Part shown: piece by piece, positions 51,614 through 59,807 of the stretch
Layout: each line of letters opens with the position of its first letter
Position numbering within the stretch: the stretch's first letter is position 1
NCBI GenBank assembly: GCA_013823135.1
Contig: PNLP01000017.1
Coordinates: forward strand, 62,001-126,000
Direction: 5' to 3'
Source: Planctomycetaceae bacterium
Lineage (GTDB): Bacteria > Planctomycetota > Planctomycetia > Gemmatales > Gemmataceae
DNA: 64,000 bases
Program-made: the position numbers and the translations under genes
Notes under the pieces: generated by a model
What the model was told of the DNA's origin: nothing
The model's database searches: none
The model's input: only the letters and a program-made list of their open reading frames with translations

Positions 51614-53377
51614 TCACTTCGGTTGAAAGATTCGCGTCCAGGACTCGTTCGGCCAGTCGGCCTTGCAGTATTCCGCCAGCGGGCTGGTCCCTTTCTCGGT
51701 CGCTCGCTTGGCCGCCGCGAGTAGATTCTTCTCGCCCAGGTCGGGGTTGATGATTTCCACTTTGGTGTGGCGAATGCTCACGCACTGCGTGATCGGCTTC
51801 GCCAGTCGATGGTGGGAAAGGAAATATCCTTGGGTCGCGCCACTCCGAAAGACGACGACGACGGCCGCAAGCCGAAGCCGTCGGTGAGGCCCCGTGAAGA
51901 GACATTTCACGTCTGAGATGCTGCGTCGTAGTGCCGCCTTGACTTTGAGCCGCATCTCATCGGACGGGTTGTTCTCCAGCAGCCCGATTAGACTCCGGCA
52001 TTCGCCCCACGCTTCTGCGATTGGGTTTGCCGCCGCTCGCCGTGCGGTCGCCAGTTCCTCATTCAGCCCGCGAAGCGTCAGGTTGATTCCGGTCAAGTGC
52101 CGCTCCACGTCGGCCGCGATGTCCGGGTTATACATCTTTGGCAGCCAGGTCGCCTTGCTCGCTTCCAGTTTCTTGATTCGGCCGGCGATGGCCGAGACGT
52201 TCTTCGCCGCGTCGTCTTCGCCCTGGATGTCGGCAACGGTCACCTCTTGGAGTGCGGAGAGGATGGCGGACTCGAAGACGGTGAGCGGGAAGCTACTCCA
52301 CTGGTCGCCGGCCCCTGTCACGGCGTTCGCCGGGATGATCGCGCCGGCCCGGCCCGGCGAATGTTCGCAGGTCATGGCCCCGCCGGTCCGCATGTCGGTG
52401 ATTATGCCCGCGAAAAGGTTGACGTGCTTCCCGCGCCGGCCCGCCCCCCGCTTCGACCGTGAGGCGAGGGCCGACTGCACCGCGTAGTAGTCTCGCTCGG
52501 TGACAATCGCGGGGTATAGCGTGACGGCGTCACCATCGGGCTTGCGGTTCTTACCCCGCCCCGTGTGCGGATGGTATTTGCCGATGGCGCTCGGCGATGT
52601 CAGGAAGTTGTGTATCAGCCCCTTCGTCCAAGTGACGGTGTGCCGATTCTTGTCGGCCGTCGGGAGGTGGCGTTGGCCGCGAGCGGCGATTACGGCCTTG
52701 CCGAAGGGCTTCACCCCCTCATCGTTTAGCTGTCGGGCAATCTGGGCCAAGCCCACCCCCTCGAAGGCGAGCTTGAACAGCCGACGCACTATGGCCGCCT
52801 TGCTCTCGATGACGGTCGGCATTGCGTTGGCGTCGGCCCCGCGCTGGAGCCAGCCCGGCAGCCGCATCCCGGTCACGGTCCCGGCGCGTGCCTTCGTCCG
52901 CTTGTTAGCCCACGCGGCCCGCACCCGTTCTGACTTTATTTTCGACTCACGGTGGCCGCGAGAAAGTTCCATGATCGCATGCATCAGGTCGGCCATGTCG
53001 CTTTCCTCCGTGAACTCCTTCACGCTCGGCGACAACTGCACAATGGTGATTCCCTTTTCGAGAATCGAGAGGAAGAGCCGCGTGCCCTTCACTTCCTTTT
53101 CGCGGGAGAGCCTATCCAGGTTCTCGACGAGCAAGTAGTCGCCCTGCTTGACGTAGCCCGATTCCGCTTTGCGAAGGAAACCCGCGAGCGCGTAGGCGTC
53201 CCAGTCGTCGCGGTCGTAACCGGACAGCCCCGCATCGGTCATCTCAAGTGTCGTGTCGAGTGGGATTTGGGGGTGAGACTTGAGCCACGATTCGCGGTTG
53301 GCGATTTGCCTCCGAAGTGTATCGCCTTCGGCCTGCTCGGGCTTGGAAAATCGTAAATACGAGTAGGCGGTCGGCAT
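51614..53377 (-). CDS. Large serine recombinase/integrase
   Basis: 587 residues. The N-terminal catalytic domain has AYSYLRFSKPEQAEGDTLRR with the nucleophile Ser near residue 11, YLLVENLDRLSREKEV and the helix ELSRGHRESKIKSERVRAAW. The recombinase domain follows (RLPGWLQRG, LAQIARQLNDEGVKPFG, WTKGLIHNFLTSPSAIGKYH), then a zinc-ribbon region reduced to one visible Cys pair in the long C-terminal part and a coiled-coil helix (TLRGLNEELATARRAAANPI). Such proteins integrate phages and mobile islands at attachment sites. It starts at ATG 53377, AGGGGAACACG upstream, and lies about 70 bases from a sulfatase gene cut at the junction. Confidence 0.93.
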   Translation of the reverse strand: MPTAYSYLRFSKPEQAEGDTLRRQIANRESWLKSHPQIPLDTTLEMTDAGLSGYDRDDWDAYALAGFLRKAESGYVKQGDYLLVENLDRLSREKEVKGTRLFLSILEKGITIVQLSPSVKEFTEESDMADLMHAIMELSRGHRESKIKSERVRAAWANKRTKARAGTVTGMRLPGWLQRGADANAMPTVIESKAAIVRRLFKLAFEGVGLAQIARQLNDEGVKPFGKAVIAARGQRHLPTADKNRHTVTWTKGLIHNFLTSPSAIGKYHPHTGRGKNRKPDGDAVTLYPAIVTERDYYAVQSALASRSKRGAGRRGKHVNLFAGIITDMRTGGAMTCEHSPGRAGAIIPANAVTGAGDQWSSFPLTVFESAILSALQEVTVADIQGEDDAAKNVSAIAGRIKKLEASKATWLPKMYNPDIAADVERHLTGINLTLRGLNEELATARRAAANPIAEAWGECRSLIGLLENNPSDEMRLKVKAALRRSISDVKCLFTGPHRRLRLAAVVVVFRSGATQGYFLSHHRLAKPITQCVSIRHTKVEIINPDLGEKNLLAAAKRATEKGTSPLAEYCKADWPNESWTRIFQPK

Positions 53378-53446
53378 CGTGTTCCCCTGAAAATCCCTGA
53401 GAATCGCAAGGATAAGGGGGCTTGAAATAGTAATCAATGAAATTGT

Positions 53447-54313
53447 CTAAATCACGAGCGTGTTCTCGTCGAGCTTCAGTTCCTTGAGCTTGTCCATGAC
53501 GCGGCCAACGGTGCGGTCCATGCGGGTAACCATCGCGGCATAACCGGCGTGCGGGGCCGGGTGCGGCTGGTAACCCTTCTTGCCATCGTAAGCGGGGTCG
53601 TCGCCGAGCTTCCCCTTGTACTCCGCGAGCGAATCGTCGGGCACCTGCACCGCGACGTGCGGCACGGTGAACGGCAGGTACAAGAAGAACGGCTTCGCCT
53701 TGCTCTTCTCGATGAAGTCGAGTGCTTCCACCTCGAACAAGTCCTGTGTGTACTGCTTGCCGGTCTTGCCGTCGTTGTCCTTCAGTTCGATTCGCGTGTC
53801 ATTGCGGTAGATGTATTTCGGGTAGTGGGTGTGCGCGTGCGACTGGCAGTTGTAGCCGTAGAACAGGTCGAACCCGTGCTTCAGCGGGCTGCCGGTCGTG
53901 TCCCACATGCCGAGCCCCCACTTCCCCATCGCGCCGGTCGCGTACCCCTTCGCCTTGAGCAGTTCCGTGATGGTCACATCCTCCGCACGAATGGGATACT
54001 GCCCTTCCGGCGGGGTTGCCTTGTTATCGCGGATCGTCGTGTGGCCCATGTGCTTGCCCGTCATCAGGGCACAGCGCGACGGCGCACAGACCGGGCATCC
54101 GGAGTAGAAGTGCGTGAACTTCATGCCCGCTTCCGCGAGCTTGTCGATGTTCGGCGTCTTGATGAGCTTCTGCCCATAGCAACCCAGTTCGAACATTCCG
54201 AGATCGTCGGCCAGGATGAAGACGATGTTCGGCGGGCGTGCTTCGTCGGCCGCGCAGAGTGCGGAACCGGGGAGCAGGAGAAGCAACGCGGCAAGCCAGG
54301 AGCGACGGAGCAT
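53447..54313 (-). pseudogene. Type I sulfatase, 3' part lost at the island junction
   Basis: A sulfatase with an intact signal peptide (MLRRSWLAALLLLLPGSALC) and CAPSRCALMTGKH modification motif, nearly identical to the 26431-27864 paralogue. It stops after DENTLVI at 288 residues where the paralogue has NTLVIYTSDNGPTHN and almost 200 more residues. The stop arises because sequence after GTGAT switches to AT-rich DNA leading to the integrase. It lacks the metal/substrate motif SDNG and the C-terminal domain, so it is very probably inactive. Confidence 0.9.
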
Positions 54314-54403
54314 GGAGAGTACCTTGAGGGTGATGTGGGGCAGCGATTCGTTAGCCGCGATATATTAACCCGATCCCGACCTGTCAGTATCGAGGAAAGC
54401 ACC

Positions 54404-54577
54404 GTGCCCGATTCGAACTCGCCCGAGCCGGAACCCGCAGAGATCACGCTCGAAGAGTGGATCGCGTCGTGTCAAAGTTGTTGCGGCATTGAGCCGGAAT
54501 CGTGGAACGCACCGAAACCGAACGCGTGCGCATCGCCCGACGATGCGGTACAATCGGATGACGCCCAACAACCGTGA
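54404..54577 (+). CDS. Small acidic protein with a CxxCC motif
   Basis: 57 residues starting at GTG 54404 behind GAGGAAAG. MPDSNSPEPEPAEITLEEW is followed by IASCQSCCGIEPESW with Cys-x-x-Cys-Cys, and a further Cys near the end. Its stop overlaps the GTG of the next gene (GTGA), so it is the first gene of a four-gene coupled operon that ends with a ferredoxin. The Cys cluster suggests metal or redox binding. No family recognised. Confidence 0.6.
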   Translation: MPDSNSPEPEPAEITLEEWIASCQSCCGIEPESWNAPKPNACASPDDAVQSDDAQQP

Positions 54578-55956
54578 CGGGTTCATCGATGGCTGAATCG
54601 CCAGAGCCGAACCGCAAAGGCCGTCCCAAGGGGTCGAGTTCATTCGCGTGGCGAGCGTTCTTCCAGCACTCGACCACACCGATCTTCGTGCTTGGCAAGG
54701 GCCGCAGACTTCGCTTTGCGAATTTGGCCTGTGAAAAACTCATCGGCCTCAAACTCGCCGATTCCCTCGGGATGGTCTGCTCCGAGCGTCGCCACAGTTC
54801 GCCTCTCGCGGTCGCTCTCGCTCCCACACCCGAAGCACAAGCCGGCAAGCCGGACAGGGTTCGTCGCGCCGCTCCGACTGGTCGCAGTGGTCCGCCGTGG
54901 TGGGACATCTCGTTCATGCCGCTCGCAGGTGAAGACGGACTCTACGGCATCGTCGGACACATCACGGTGGTGGGTGAAGCGCTTTCGGTCGCGGCTCGCC
55001 GTGTGCCTGCGAGCATTGCCACGCTTCGCGAGAAGCACGCCGGGCACTTCACGTTCGACCTGTTTGCGGGAACGTCCGCGCCTTCGGTTCGGCTTGCCGC
55101 GCAACTCCGGAACGCAGCCGAATCCACCACGCCGCTGTGGCTCATCGGTGAACGCGGCTCGGGGAAGGAAGTGGCGGCACGCACAATTCACCACGCTGGT
55201 CGTCGCCGCAACGCGGCGTTCGTCGGGCTCGATTGTGCTGGGTTGCAGCCGTATCTGCTCGAAAGCCTGCTGTTCGGCCACGGCAGTATTCTCGGCACAG
55301 ATCACGTCGGCACTCTGTATCTGAAAGAACCGGCGGCATTGCCGCGAGATCTGCAACAGCGACTCGCGGAATTGTTCATCCAGAACGCCCCCGGCACGCC
55401 GCGACTGATCTCGGGTTCGTCGCGAACAGCGGGCGAACTTGTCGCTACTGGCAAGCTCGTGCCCGACTTCCACACGGCGTTATCGGTGCTCGAAATCGCT
55501 GTGCCACCACTGCGTGATCGCTTCGCAGAGTTGCCGCGATTCGTGGCGCAGTTCCTTCCGGGTGTTGTGGTCGAACCAACAGTGCTCGACGTGCTTCGAG
55601 CGCAGCCGTGGTCGGGTAACTTGCGGGAACTCGCCGACACGCTGACCGAAGCCGCGACAACCGCAACCGGTGGCCCACTGAAGGCCGAACACTTGCCGCG
55701 AGAGTTGCGTGTGCGTGCGGGTATCGACCCGCCACCAGCGACACCAAAACCGCTGACACTGGACCCGATTCTGGAGGCGGTAGAGAAACGGCTCATCGAG
55801 TTGGTGCTACGCAAAACGAACAACCACCAAACACTTGCAGCCGAACAACTCGGCATCTTCCGATCACGATTGTGGAACCGGCTCACAGCGTTGGGCATTC
55901 CCGTTCCACCGCAACCGCCGAAGCCTCGCAAGAAGGACAAGCCACCAACGCCATGA
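54574..55956 (+). CDS. Degenerate sigma54-activator-like regulator (PAS, AAA+, Fis HTH)
   Basis: 460 residues (GTG 54574; ATG 54589 also possible). A PAS-like N-domain (TPIFVLGKGRRLRFANLACE) precedes an AAA+ domain with Walker A LIGERGSGKE (192-199). The GAFTGA loop that contacts sigma54 is missing: LLFGHGSILGTDHVGTLYLK runs straight to the Walker B position, which reads LYLKE where activators have LFLDE. PWSGNLRELADTLTEA is the normal sensor II region, and the C-terminus ends in a Fis-type helix-turn-helix (NNHQTLAAEQLGIFRSRLW). It therefore probably binds DNA but cannot activate sigma54 in the standard way. Confidence 0.8.
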   Translation: MTGSSMAESPEPNRKGRPKGSSSFAWRAFFQHSTTPIFVLGKGRRLRFANLACEKLIGLKLADSLGMVCSERRHSSPLAVALAPTPEAQAGKPDRVRRAAPTGRSGPPWWDISFMPLAGEDGLYGIVGHITVVGEALSVAARRVPASIATLREKHAGHFTFDLFAGTSAPSVRLAAQLRNAAESTTPLWLIGERGSGKEVAARTIHHAGRRRNAAFVGLDCAGLQPYLLESLLFGHGSILGTDHVGTLYLKEPAALPRDLQQRLAELFIQNAPGTPRLISGSSRTAGELVATGKLVPDFHTALSVLEIAVPPLRDRFAELPRFVAQFLPGVVVEPTVLDVLRAQPWSGNLRELADTLTEAATTATGGPLKAEHLPRELRVRAGIDPPPATPKPLTLDPILEAVEKRLIELVLRKTNNHQTLAAEQLGIFRSRLWNRLTALGIPVPPQPPKPRKKDKPPTP

Positions 55957-56438
55957 AATCGCCGCGTGTGATCGTCCTGGAACTCGACGGTTGGCTCGCG
56001 AGGCAACTCCGCGAACTCGCCGCCGAAAGCCGTTGGCTCATCCGGGGTGTCCGTAGTGCTGACACCGCGTTGTCACTCGTACTCGAACGCTCGCCTGCGG
56101 TGCTGCTCGTGCAGTTCGAACCCAGCGACGAGAAGACTACGCCACTTGCTCTGATCACCGACGTGCATCGCCTCGCACCCGATGTACCCGTCGTTGCGAT
56201 TGCCGACTCGAAACTACCTGATGCCGAACGTGCCGCGTGGACGGCCGCGTTGCTCGATCTCGGCGCGCGATATGTGCTGTTCCCACCACTGACGAAGTCA
56301 GTTCTGGAAGATGTGGTCAGTGGACTCCTCACCGCCACCATTCGGCGAGTTGTTGGCGACGAACCGGCGTTACCGTTGCCTTCCACGCGAACCACTGAAA
56401 ACGTAATTGATCTGGCCGATGAGGATGGAGAAGCGTGA
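55953..56438 (+). CDS. Receiver-like protein lacking the phospho-acceptor Asp
   Basis: 161 residues, ATG 55953 overlapping the previous stop by ATGA. It has the length and alternating pattern of a CheY-type receiver: RVIVLELDGWLARQLREL, then PAVLLVQFEP where the phospho-acceptor Asp should be (now Q/F), VPVVAIADS and the conserved Lys region LFPPLTKSVLEDVV. A 35-residue acidic tail follows. It would not be phosphorylated in the usual way and may be a protein-protein adaptor for the regulator encoded before it. Confidence 0.7.
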   Translation: MKSPRVIVLELDGWLARQLRELAAESRWLIRGVRSADTALSLVLERSPAVLLVQFEPSDEKTTPLALITDVHRLAPDVPVVAIADSKLPDAERAAWTAALLDLGARYVLFPPLTKSVLEDVVSGLLTATIRRVVGDEPALPLPSTRTTENVIDLADEDGEA

Positions 56439-56656
56439 ACGCGATTGCGGAACATCCGGTGGTGAACGCGGCCCGCTGCACGGGTTGCGGTGACTGTGTT
56501 GCCGTGTGCCCCACCGACTGCTTGGCAATGGCCGGTCGTGTGCCGTGGTTGCCGCGCCCGCTGGATTGCGTGTCGTGCTCGGCGTGCGTGTTGGTGTGCC
56601 CCGCTGATGCGATTCAGTTGTTGAGTCTCGGCCGATTCCTCGAAGACTCGGAATAG
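56435..56656 (+). CDS. 2[4Fe-4S] ferredoxin
   Basis: 73 residues from GTG 56435, overlapping the previous stop. Two cluster motifs are present: CTGCGDCVAVCPTDC and CVSCSACVLVCPADA, i.e. two CxxCxxCxxxCP sets typical of bacterial-type ferredoxins. The last residues and stop codon (GRFLEDSE) are encoded by a dispersed repeat. As the last member of a coupled operon with two regulators lacking normal activation residues, it may act as the redox input of the system or as an electron carrier. Confidence 0.93.
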   Translation: MNAIAEHPVVNAARCTGCGDCVAVCPTDCLAMAGRVPWLPRPLDCVSCSACVLVCPADAIQLLSLGRFLEDSE

Positions 56657-56661
56657 GCTCG
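56633..56661. repeat. 29-bp dispersed repeat, copy 2
   Basis: Matches 679-707 with one difference and includes the stop codon of the ferredoxin gene. Confidence 0.6.
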
Positions 56662-56755
56662 CCTTTTGGTGTCACACGATCCGCAATGATTTGCACGCCG
56701 CTAAAGCAAAGCGAACCGCCGGTGAGTTGCCCACCGGCGTTCGCACCCCTGAGGC

Positions 56756-57214
56756 TTACCCCTTATAGAGGTAACCTGGTGGTACAGTCTTGGGTGACTC
56801 CGTTGGGCATTTGACGCCAAAATCCGCCAAGAACTGTTTGAATGAGGGGCGCGCTGCCGACCAGTTGAAGGTAGCCTCGCGGACCATGTTAAATTCCTCT
56901 CCCTGTGCGCGCATAGTGTTCCGCGTGAAGCTCGTCAGAGATGCCGTTACCTCGTCGTCATCGAAGTTCAGAACCAACATTTTTATCGTTACCGGGTACG
57001 TCTCTGGGGTTGTCACCAGGAAAGTGACCGAGAGTTGGCAAATTTCGATGTTGAGTCGGGCGTCTCTCAGATTGTGAGCATTGTGCCTGAGAATCGAGCA
57101 CCACGTCTGCCAGAGTAGGAACTGATCAGTACGCATTTCGATGAGTTCGGCGGACGCAACCGGAGGGTTCTTCTTTGCGACGGGTGTCTTCTTCTTTGCC
57201 ACGGTGCAACCCAT
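56756..57214 (-). CDS. Unknown protein
   Basis: 152 residues from ATG 57214. A Lys/Pro-rich N-terminus (VAKKKTPVAKKNPPVAS) leads into a beta-rich domain (LNIEICQLSVTFLVTTPETY, VTIKMLVLNFDDDEVTASL) and an ending FKQFLADFGVKCPTESPKTV. There is no signal or membrane segment. No family recognised. It is moderately AT-rich compared with its neighbours. An upstream ATG at 57271 would add 19 residues. Confidence 0.55.
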   Translation of the reverse strand: MGCTVAKKKTPVAKKNPPVASAELIEMRTDQFLLWQTWCSILRHNAHNLRDARLNIEICQLSVTFLVTTPETYPVTIKMLVLNFDDDEVTASLTSFTRNTMRAQGEEFNMVREATFNWSAARPSFKQFLADFGVKCPTESPKTVPPGYLYKG

Positions 57215-57365
57215 AGTGAGGAAAGGCACAGGATAACATGTGTCCCACTCGACTGCAAAGAGGGCGATCAACGCACGAAAAGACCCGCCGCGAAGAATCG
57301 CGACGGGTCTGGGTTCGTGACCGGGATTATCGCGGGAGCAGTGGGCTTACGCCCACCGCTCGCCA

Positions 57366-57962
57366 TTAAACAGTTGCCAGTTCACCCGCCAACCCGGCGA
57401 ATCGCTCCGCCAGGTTCGGGTCGATCGCTTCCAGCGCGTCCTTCAACCGCTGACGAGCGACGTGCAGACGGCGCTTGATGGTCCCCGTCGGAACCTCAAA
57501 CTCCCGAGCCATCTGCTTCAGGCTCCGGCCCCGGATGTAGAACGCCTCCAGCGTCTGCCGATCGAGCGGCTTCAACTCGGCCAACCCGAGCTTGAGCTGT
57601 TCGACGGCCTCGCTGACTTCCAGCGCGTCTTCCGGGCTCCGCTCGTGACCCTGAACGGCGTCGAGCATTTCCGGATCGGCCCCAAACAGCGGACCCTTGC
57701 GGGTCAACCGGTTGATCGCCATCCGAGCGGTGATCCGCCGCAACCAGCCGGCGAAGCACCGAGGGTCACGGAGCTGCGGCAACTTCCGCATCGCGTGAAC
57801 GAACACGTCCTGTGCCAGTTCCTGTGCTTCGAGCGGGTCGCGGACCCGGCTCAGCGCCATCGCGTAGACGCTGTTCTGGAACCGAACGACCAACTCGCCA
57901 TACGCTTCCCGATCGCCAGTCTTTGCCTTCTCGACCAGCACGGTGATCTCATTCCAGCTCAT
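57366..57962 (-). CDS. ECF-type RNA polymerase sigma factor
   Basis: 198 residues. Sigma region 2 is seen in YGELVVRFQNSVYAMALSRV and AQELAQDVFVHAMRKLPQLR, and region 4 in LKPLDRQTLEAFYIRGRSLK followed by VPTGTIKRRLHVARQRLKDA. ATG 57962 is preceded by CAGGAAC and begins the normal N-terminus; an upstream ATG at 58136 would add 58 residues with no sigma motif. No anti-sigma factor gene is next to it. Confidence 0.92.
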   Translation of the reverse strand: MSWNEITVLVEKAKTGDREAYGELVVRFQNSVYAMALSRVRDPLEAQELAQDVFVHAMRKLPQLRDPRCFAGWLRRITARMAINRLTRKGPLFGADPEMLDAVQGHERSPEDALEVSEAVEQLKLGLAELKPLDRQTLEAFYIRGRSLKQMAREFEVPTGTIKRRLHVARQRLKDALEAIDPNLAERFAGLAGELATV

Positions 57963-58487
57963 GATTGGGTTCCTGTCCCGATCCCGTGATTGCATCAAGC
58001 TGGCCCGCAGGTCTGGTTGGGAGGCGGCCCGCCCCAGGATCAGAGGAAGGGGGGCCGAACATCTCCCGCACAGGCGGTCCACACACTTCAGTTCCGCGAC
58101 CAACCTCTCAAGCGTCTCTTCTTGACGAAGGGACATCGAGGCTGAACGTCATCGCGAAACGAAACGGGGATACCGCAGCGGCTTTTGCCCTGGATGGTGA
58201 AGACGGTGGGTGTCTCGGTACAGCACATGCGTTGGTGCAATTCGCAAGACGACTGGGGCGATGGGCAACCCCGTCTGTCTCGCGACACCAGCGCACCGTG
58301 TGACACGGCGACGCCTCCGACAACGCAATCCGGGACCAGCGTGGTTAGGGTTCGATTTCCTGGTAGTGACCGATGGCTAACAGCGCAACGACAACTGGTT
58401 GTGCATCTGGACCCGCGTCACACCTGTGTGAACGACGGGCTTTCGAGGTCAATCCGATGGTCGTGTTACGTTAAGCCGTGGGTCACC
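57963..58487. other. Intergenic region, no gene recognised
   Basis: Upstream region of the sigma factor gene. Short frames on both strands have no motif; the frame upstream of the sigma start has three Cys (CVDRLCGRC) but no signal for translation. Confidence 0.5.
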
Positions 58488-59006
58488 TCACTTTCCGGCT
58501 GCCGTTGCCGAGCCGACTTTCCGTATCGCGTCTCGTTTGTCGTGTAACCGTCGGAGCGATTGGCAGTCGCGTCCAAAGCGGTCCTGGCGACAGAGATCAC
58601 GGGAAAAGTCTGCTTGGCGCGTCCCGACGATCAGGGTTACCTCGCGGGTAAATCCTGTCGGCGGTGTCCTCGTCAGTCTGTGCCAACTTCCCGATAGAGA
58701 AGAGGCACTTGGCGACTCGGACCGGCTTGCCGAACTACCAGGGAAACATCCGGGCGAACTTTCCGGGGGCACGGCATCGCTATCCGCTTGCAAGTGCTGT
58801 TGCACCTGCATCGCGGACAACTCTTCCCGTGGCCGGACCTGTTCGGGTTCCGGATTGTGGGGCATTGAGAATTGCCCCTGGGACAGGTTGTCCGTCGGAT
58901 AGTTCGCGACGCCGCGACCCAGACCGATGCGATCGGCCGGGGTGGCCAGCTTCACGCCGGTCACCTTCGCGGTCTTCAGCACCAGAGTCTTCAGGGTCTT
59001 AAGCAT
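58488..59006 (-). CDS. Putative small protein with a strong ribosome binding site
   Basis: 172 residues from ATG 59006, with GGAGG at ideal spacing. The N-terminal MLKTLKTLVLKTAKVTGVKL is an amphipathic basic helix, followed by a polar region with Gln/Ser repeats (SASRSESPSASSLSGS). The second half is basic and low-complexity and its real extent is uncertain. No family recognised. Included mainly because of the translation signal. Confidence 0.4.
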   Translation of the reverse strand: MLKTLKTLVLKTAKVTGVKLATPADRIGLGRGVANYPTDNLSQGQFSMPHNPEPEQVRPREELSAMQVQQHLQADSDAVPPESSPGCFPGSSASRSESPSASSLSGSWHRLTRTPPTGFTREVTLIVGTRQADFSRDLCRQDRFGRDCQSLRRLHDKRDAIRKVGSATAAGK

Positions 59007-59807
59007 TGCAATCCCTCCGACAGACGGTTGGGGTGGTTACTCTCGCGAGAGAGGCACCCGAGAATGAAAGTTAGGAGATCATCTGAAACGGTTAAGGGTG
59101 AACGGGTTACAGGTAAACAACAACAGAACGCGGGTCGGGCTTTCCCCGATCAGGATGTGAGAGTGTATCACTCTCCTGACCGTTTAGCAACCCGCTCGCA
59201 ACTGAGTCTGGTTGTGCCATCCGAGGCGAACCCCGGTGTTGGTACTCCTCTCAGACGCAGACACCTACACCCAGGTTCGCGCGGTTCGCGGATTTCTTTC
59301 GGGATTTTTTCCCCCGGTGAATTCGCTCGCCAAGTGTAGGTAACCGTGTGAAACGGGCGCGGCATGGATACTTGACACGAAATCTGCGGATTCTTGCGCC
59401 CAGAAATGAGACTGTAGCATTGTGAGTGCCACGGTCTTTTGTCTTTGCCCTGAAGGGGCAGAACAACATAGCCCGGGGCAAGCGAAGCGTCGCCCCGGGG
59501 TCAGCCAACACCAAGAATCCACCCTGAAGGGGTGGGACAATGACCTTTCCCCACCGGGATCTGCAAATGTGTGTCGCACCCCGTTGGGGTGCATTGGGTT
59601 TATGTCGTTGGTCCCGGGGCGGCTACCGCTTCGCGGTCTTGCCCCGGGCTATGTTGTCCTGCCCCTTCAGGGCAAAGACATTATCCCTCTCACACCCGAA
59701 CACTGGCACTTGTCGTGCTACCGTCTCCCGGAAATGGAGAGATGGGTGAACGCAGAACGCGAGCGTGCCAGGCTCGCGTTCTTGTGTTTGGCGTTTCCGT
59801 GTGAACA
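59007..59807. other. Intergenic region with a long palindromic element
   Basis: It holds the inverted repeat 59441-59679. The part 59007-59440 has a polypyrimidine/T-rich piece (GGGATTTTTTCCCCC near 59303) but no gene. Open frames across the palindrome are products of its symmetry. Confidence 0.6.
59441..59679. repeat. 239-bp compound palindrome, MITE-like
   Basis: 42-base outer arms at 59441-59482 (GTCTTTGCCCTGAAGGGGCA...) and 59638-59679 pair with one A/G difference. Inside are further complementary pieces (CGAAGCG/CGCTTCG and CGCCCCGGG/CCCGGGGCG) and a GCACCCCGTTGGGGTGC hairpin. It has no coding capacity. Confidence 0.85.

Larger units (their letters stand above)
28160..53448. mobile_element. 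Defence genomic island between two serine recombinases
   Basis: The block holds a small serine recombinase at its left edge, a large serine integrase at its right edge abutting a truncated sulfatase, an XRE regulator, AT-rich foreign genes, nuclease and transposase remnants and the BREX operon. Base composition switches several times, unlike the flanking core. The right boundary is well supported by the disrupted gene; the left boundary is inferred from the recombinase and terminator. The missing 3' part of the disrupted sulfatase is not at the left edge, so the island has been rearranged or is a mosaic. Confidence 0.55.

Noticed and set aside
28160..53448. Prophage interpretation of the island
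   Set aside because: No capsid, terminase, portal, tail or lysis gene is seen; recombinases and regulator alone do not make a phage.
53447..54313. Short sulfatase as a complete functional gene
   Set aside because: It ends exactly where a longer paralogue continues, with a composition break at the same base, and lacks conserved C-terminal motifs.
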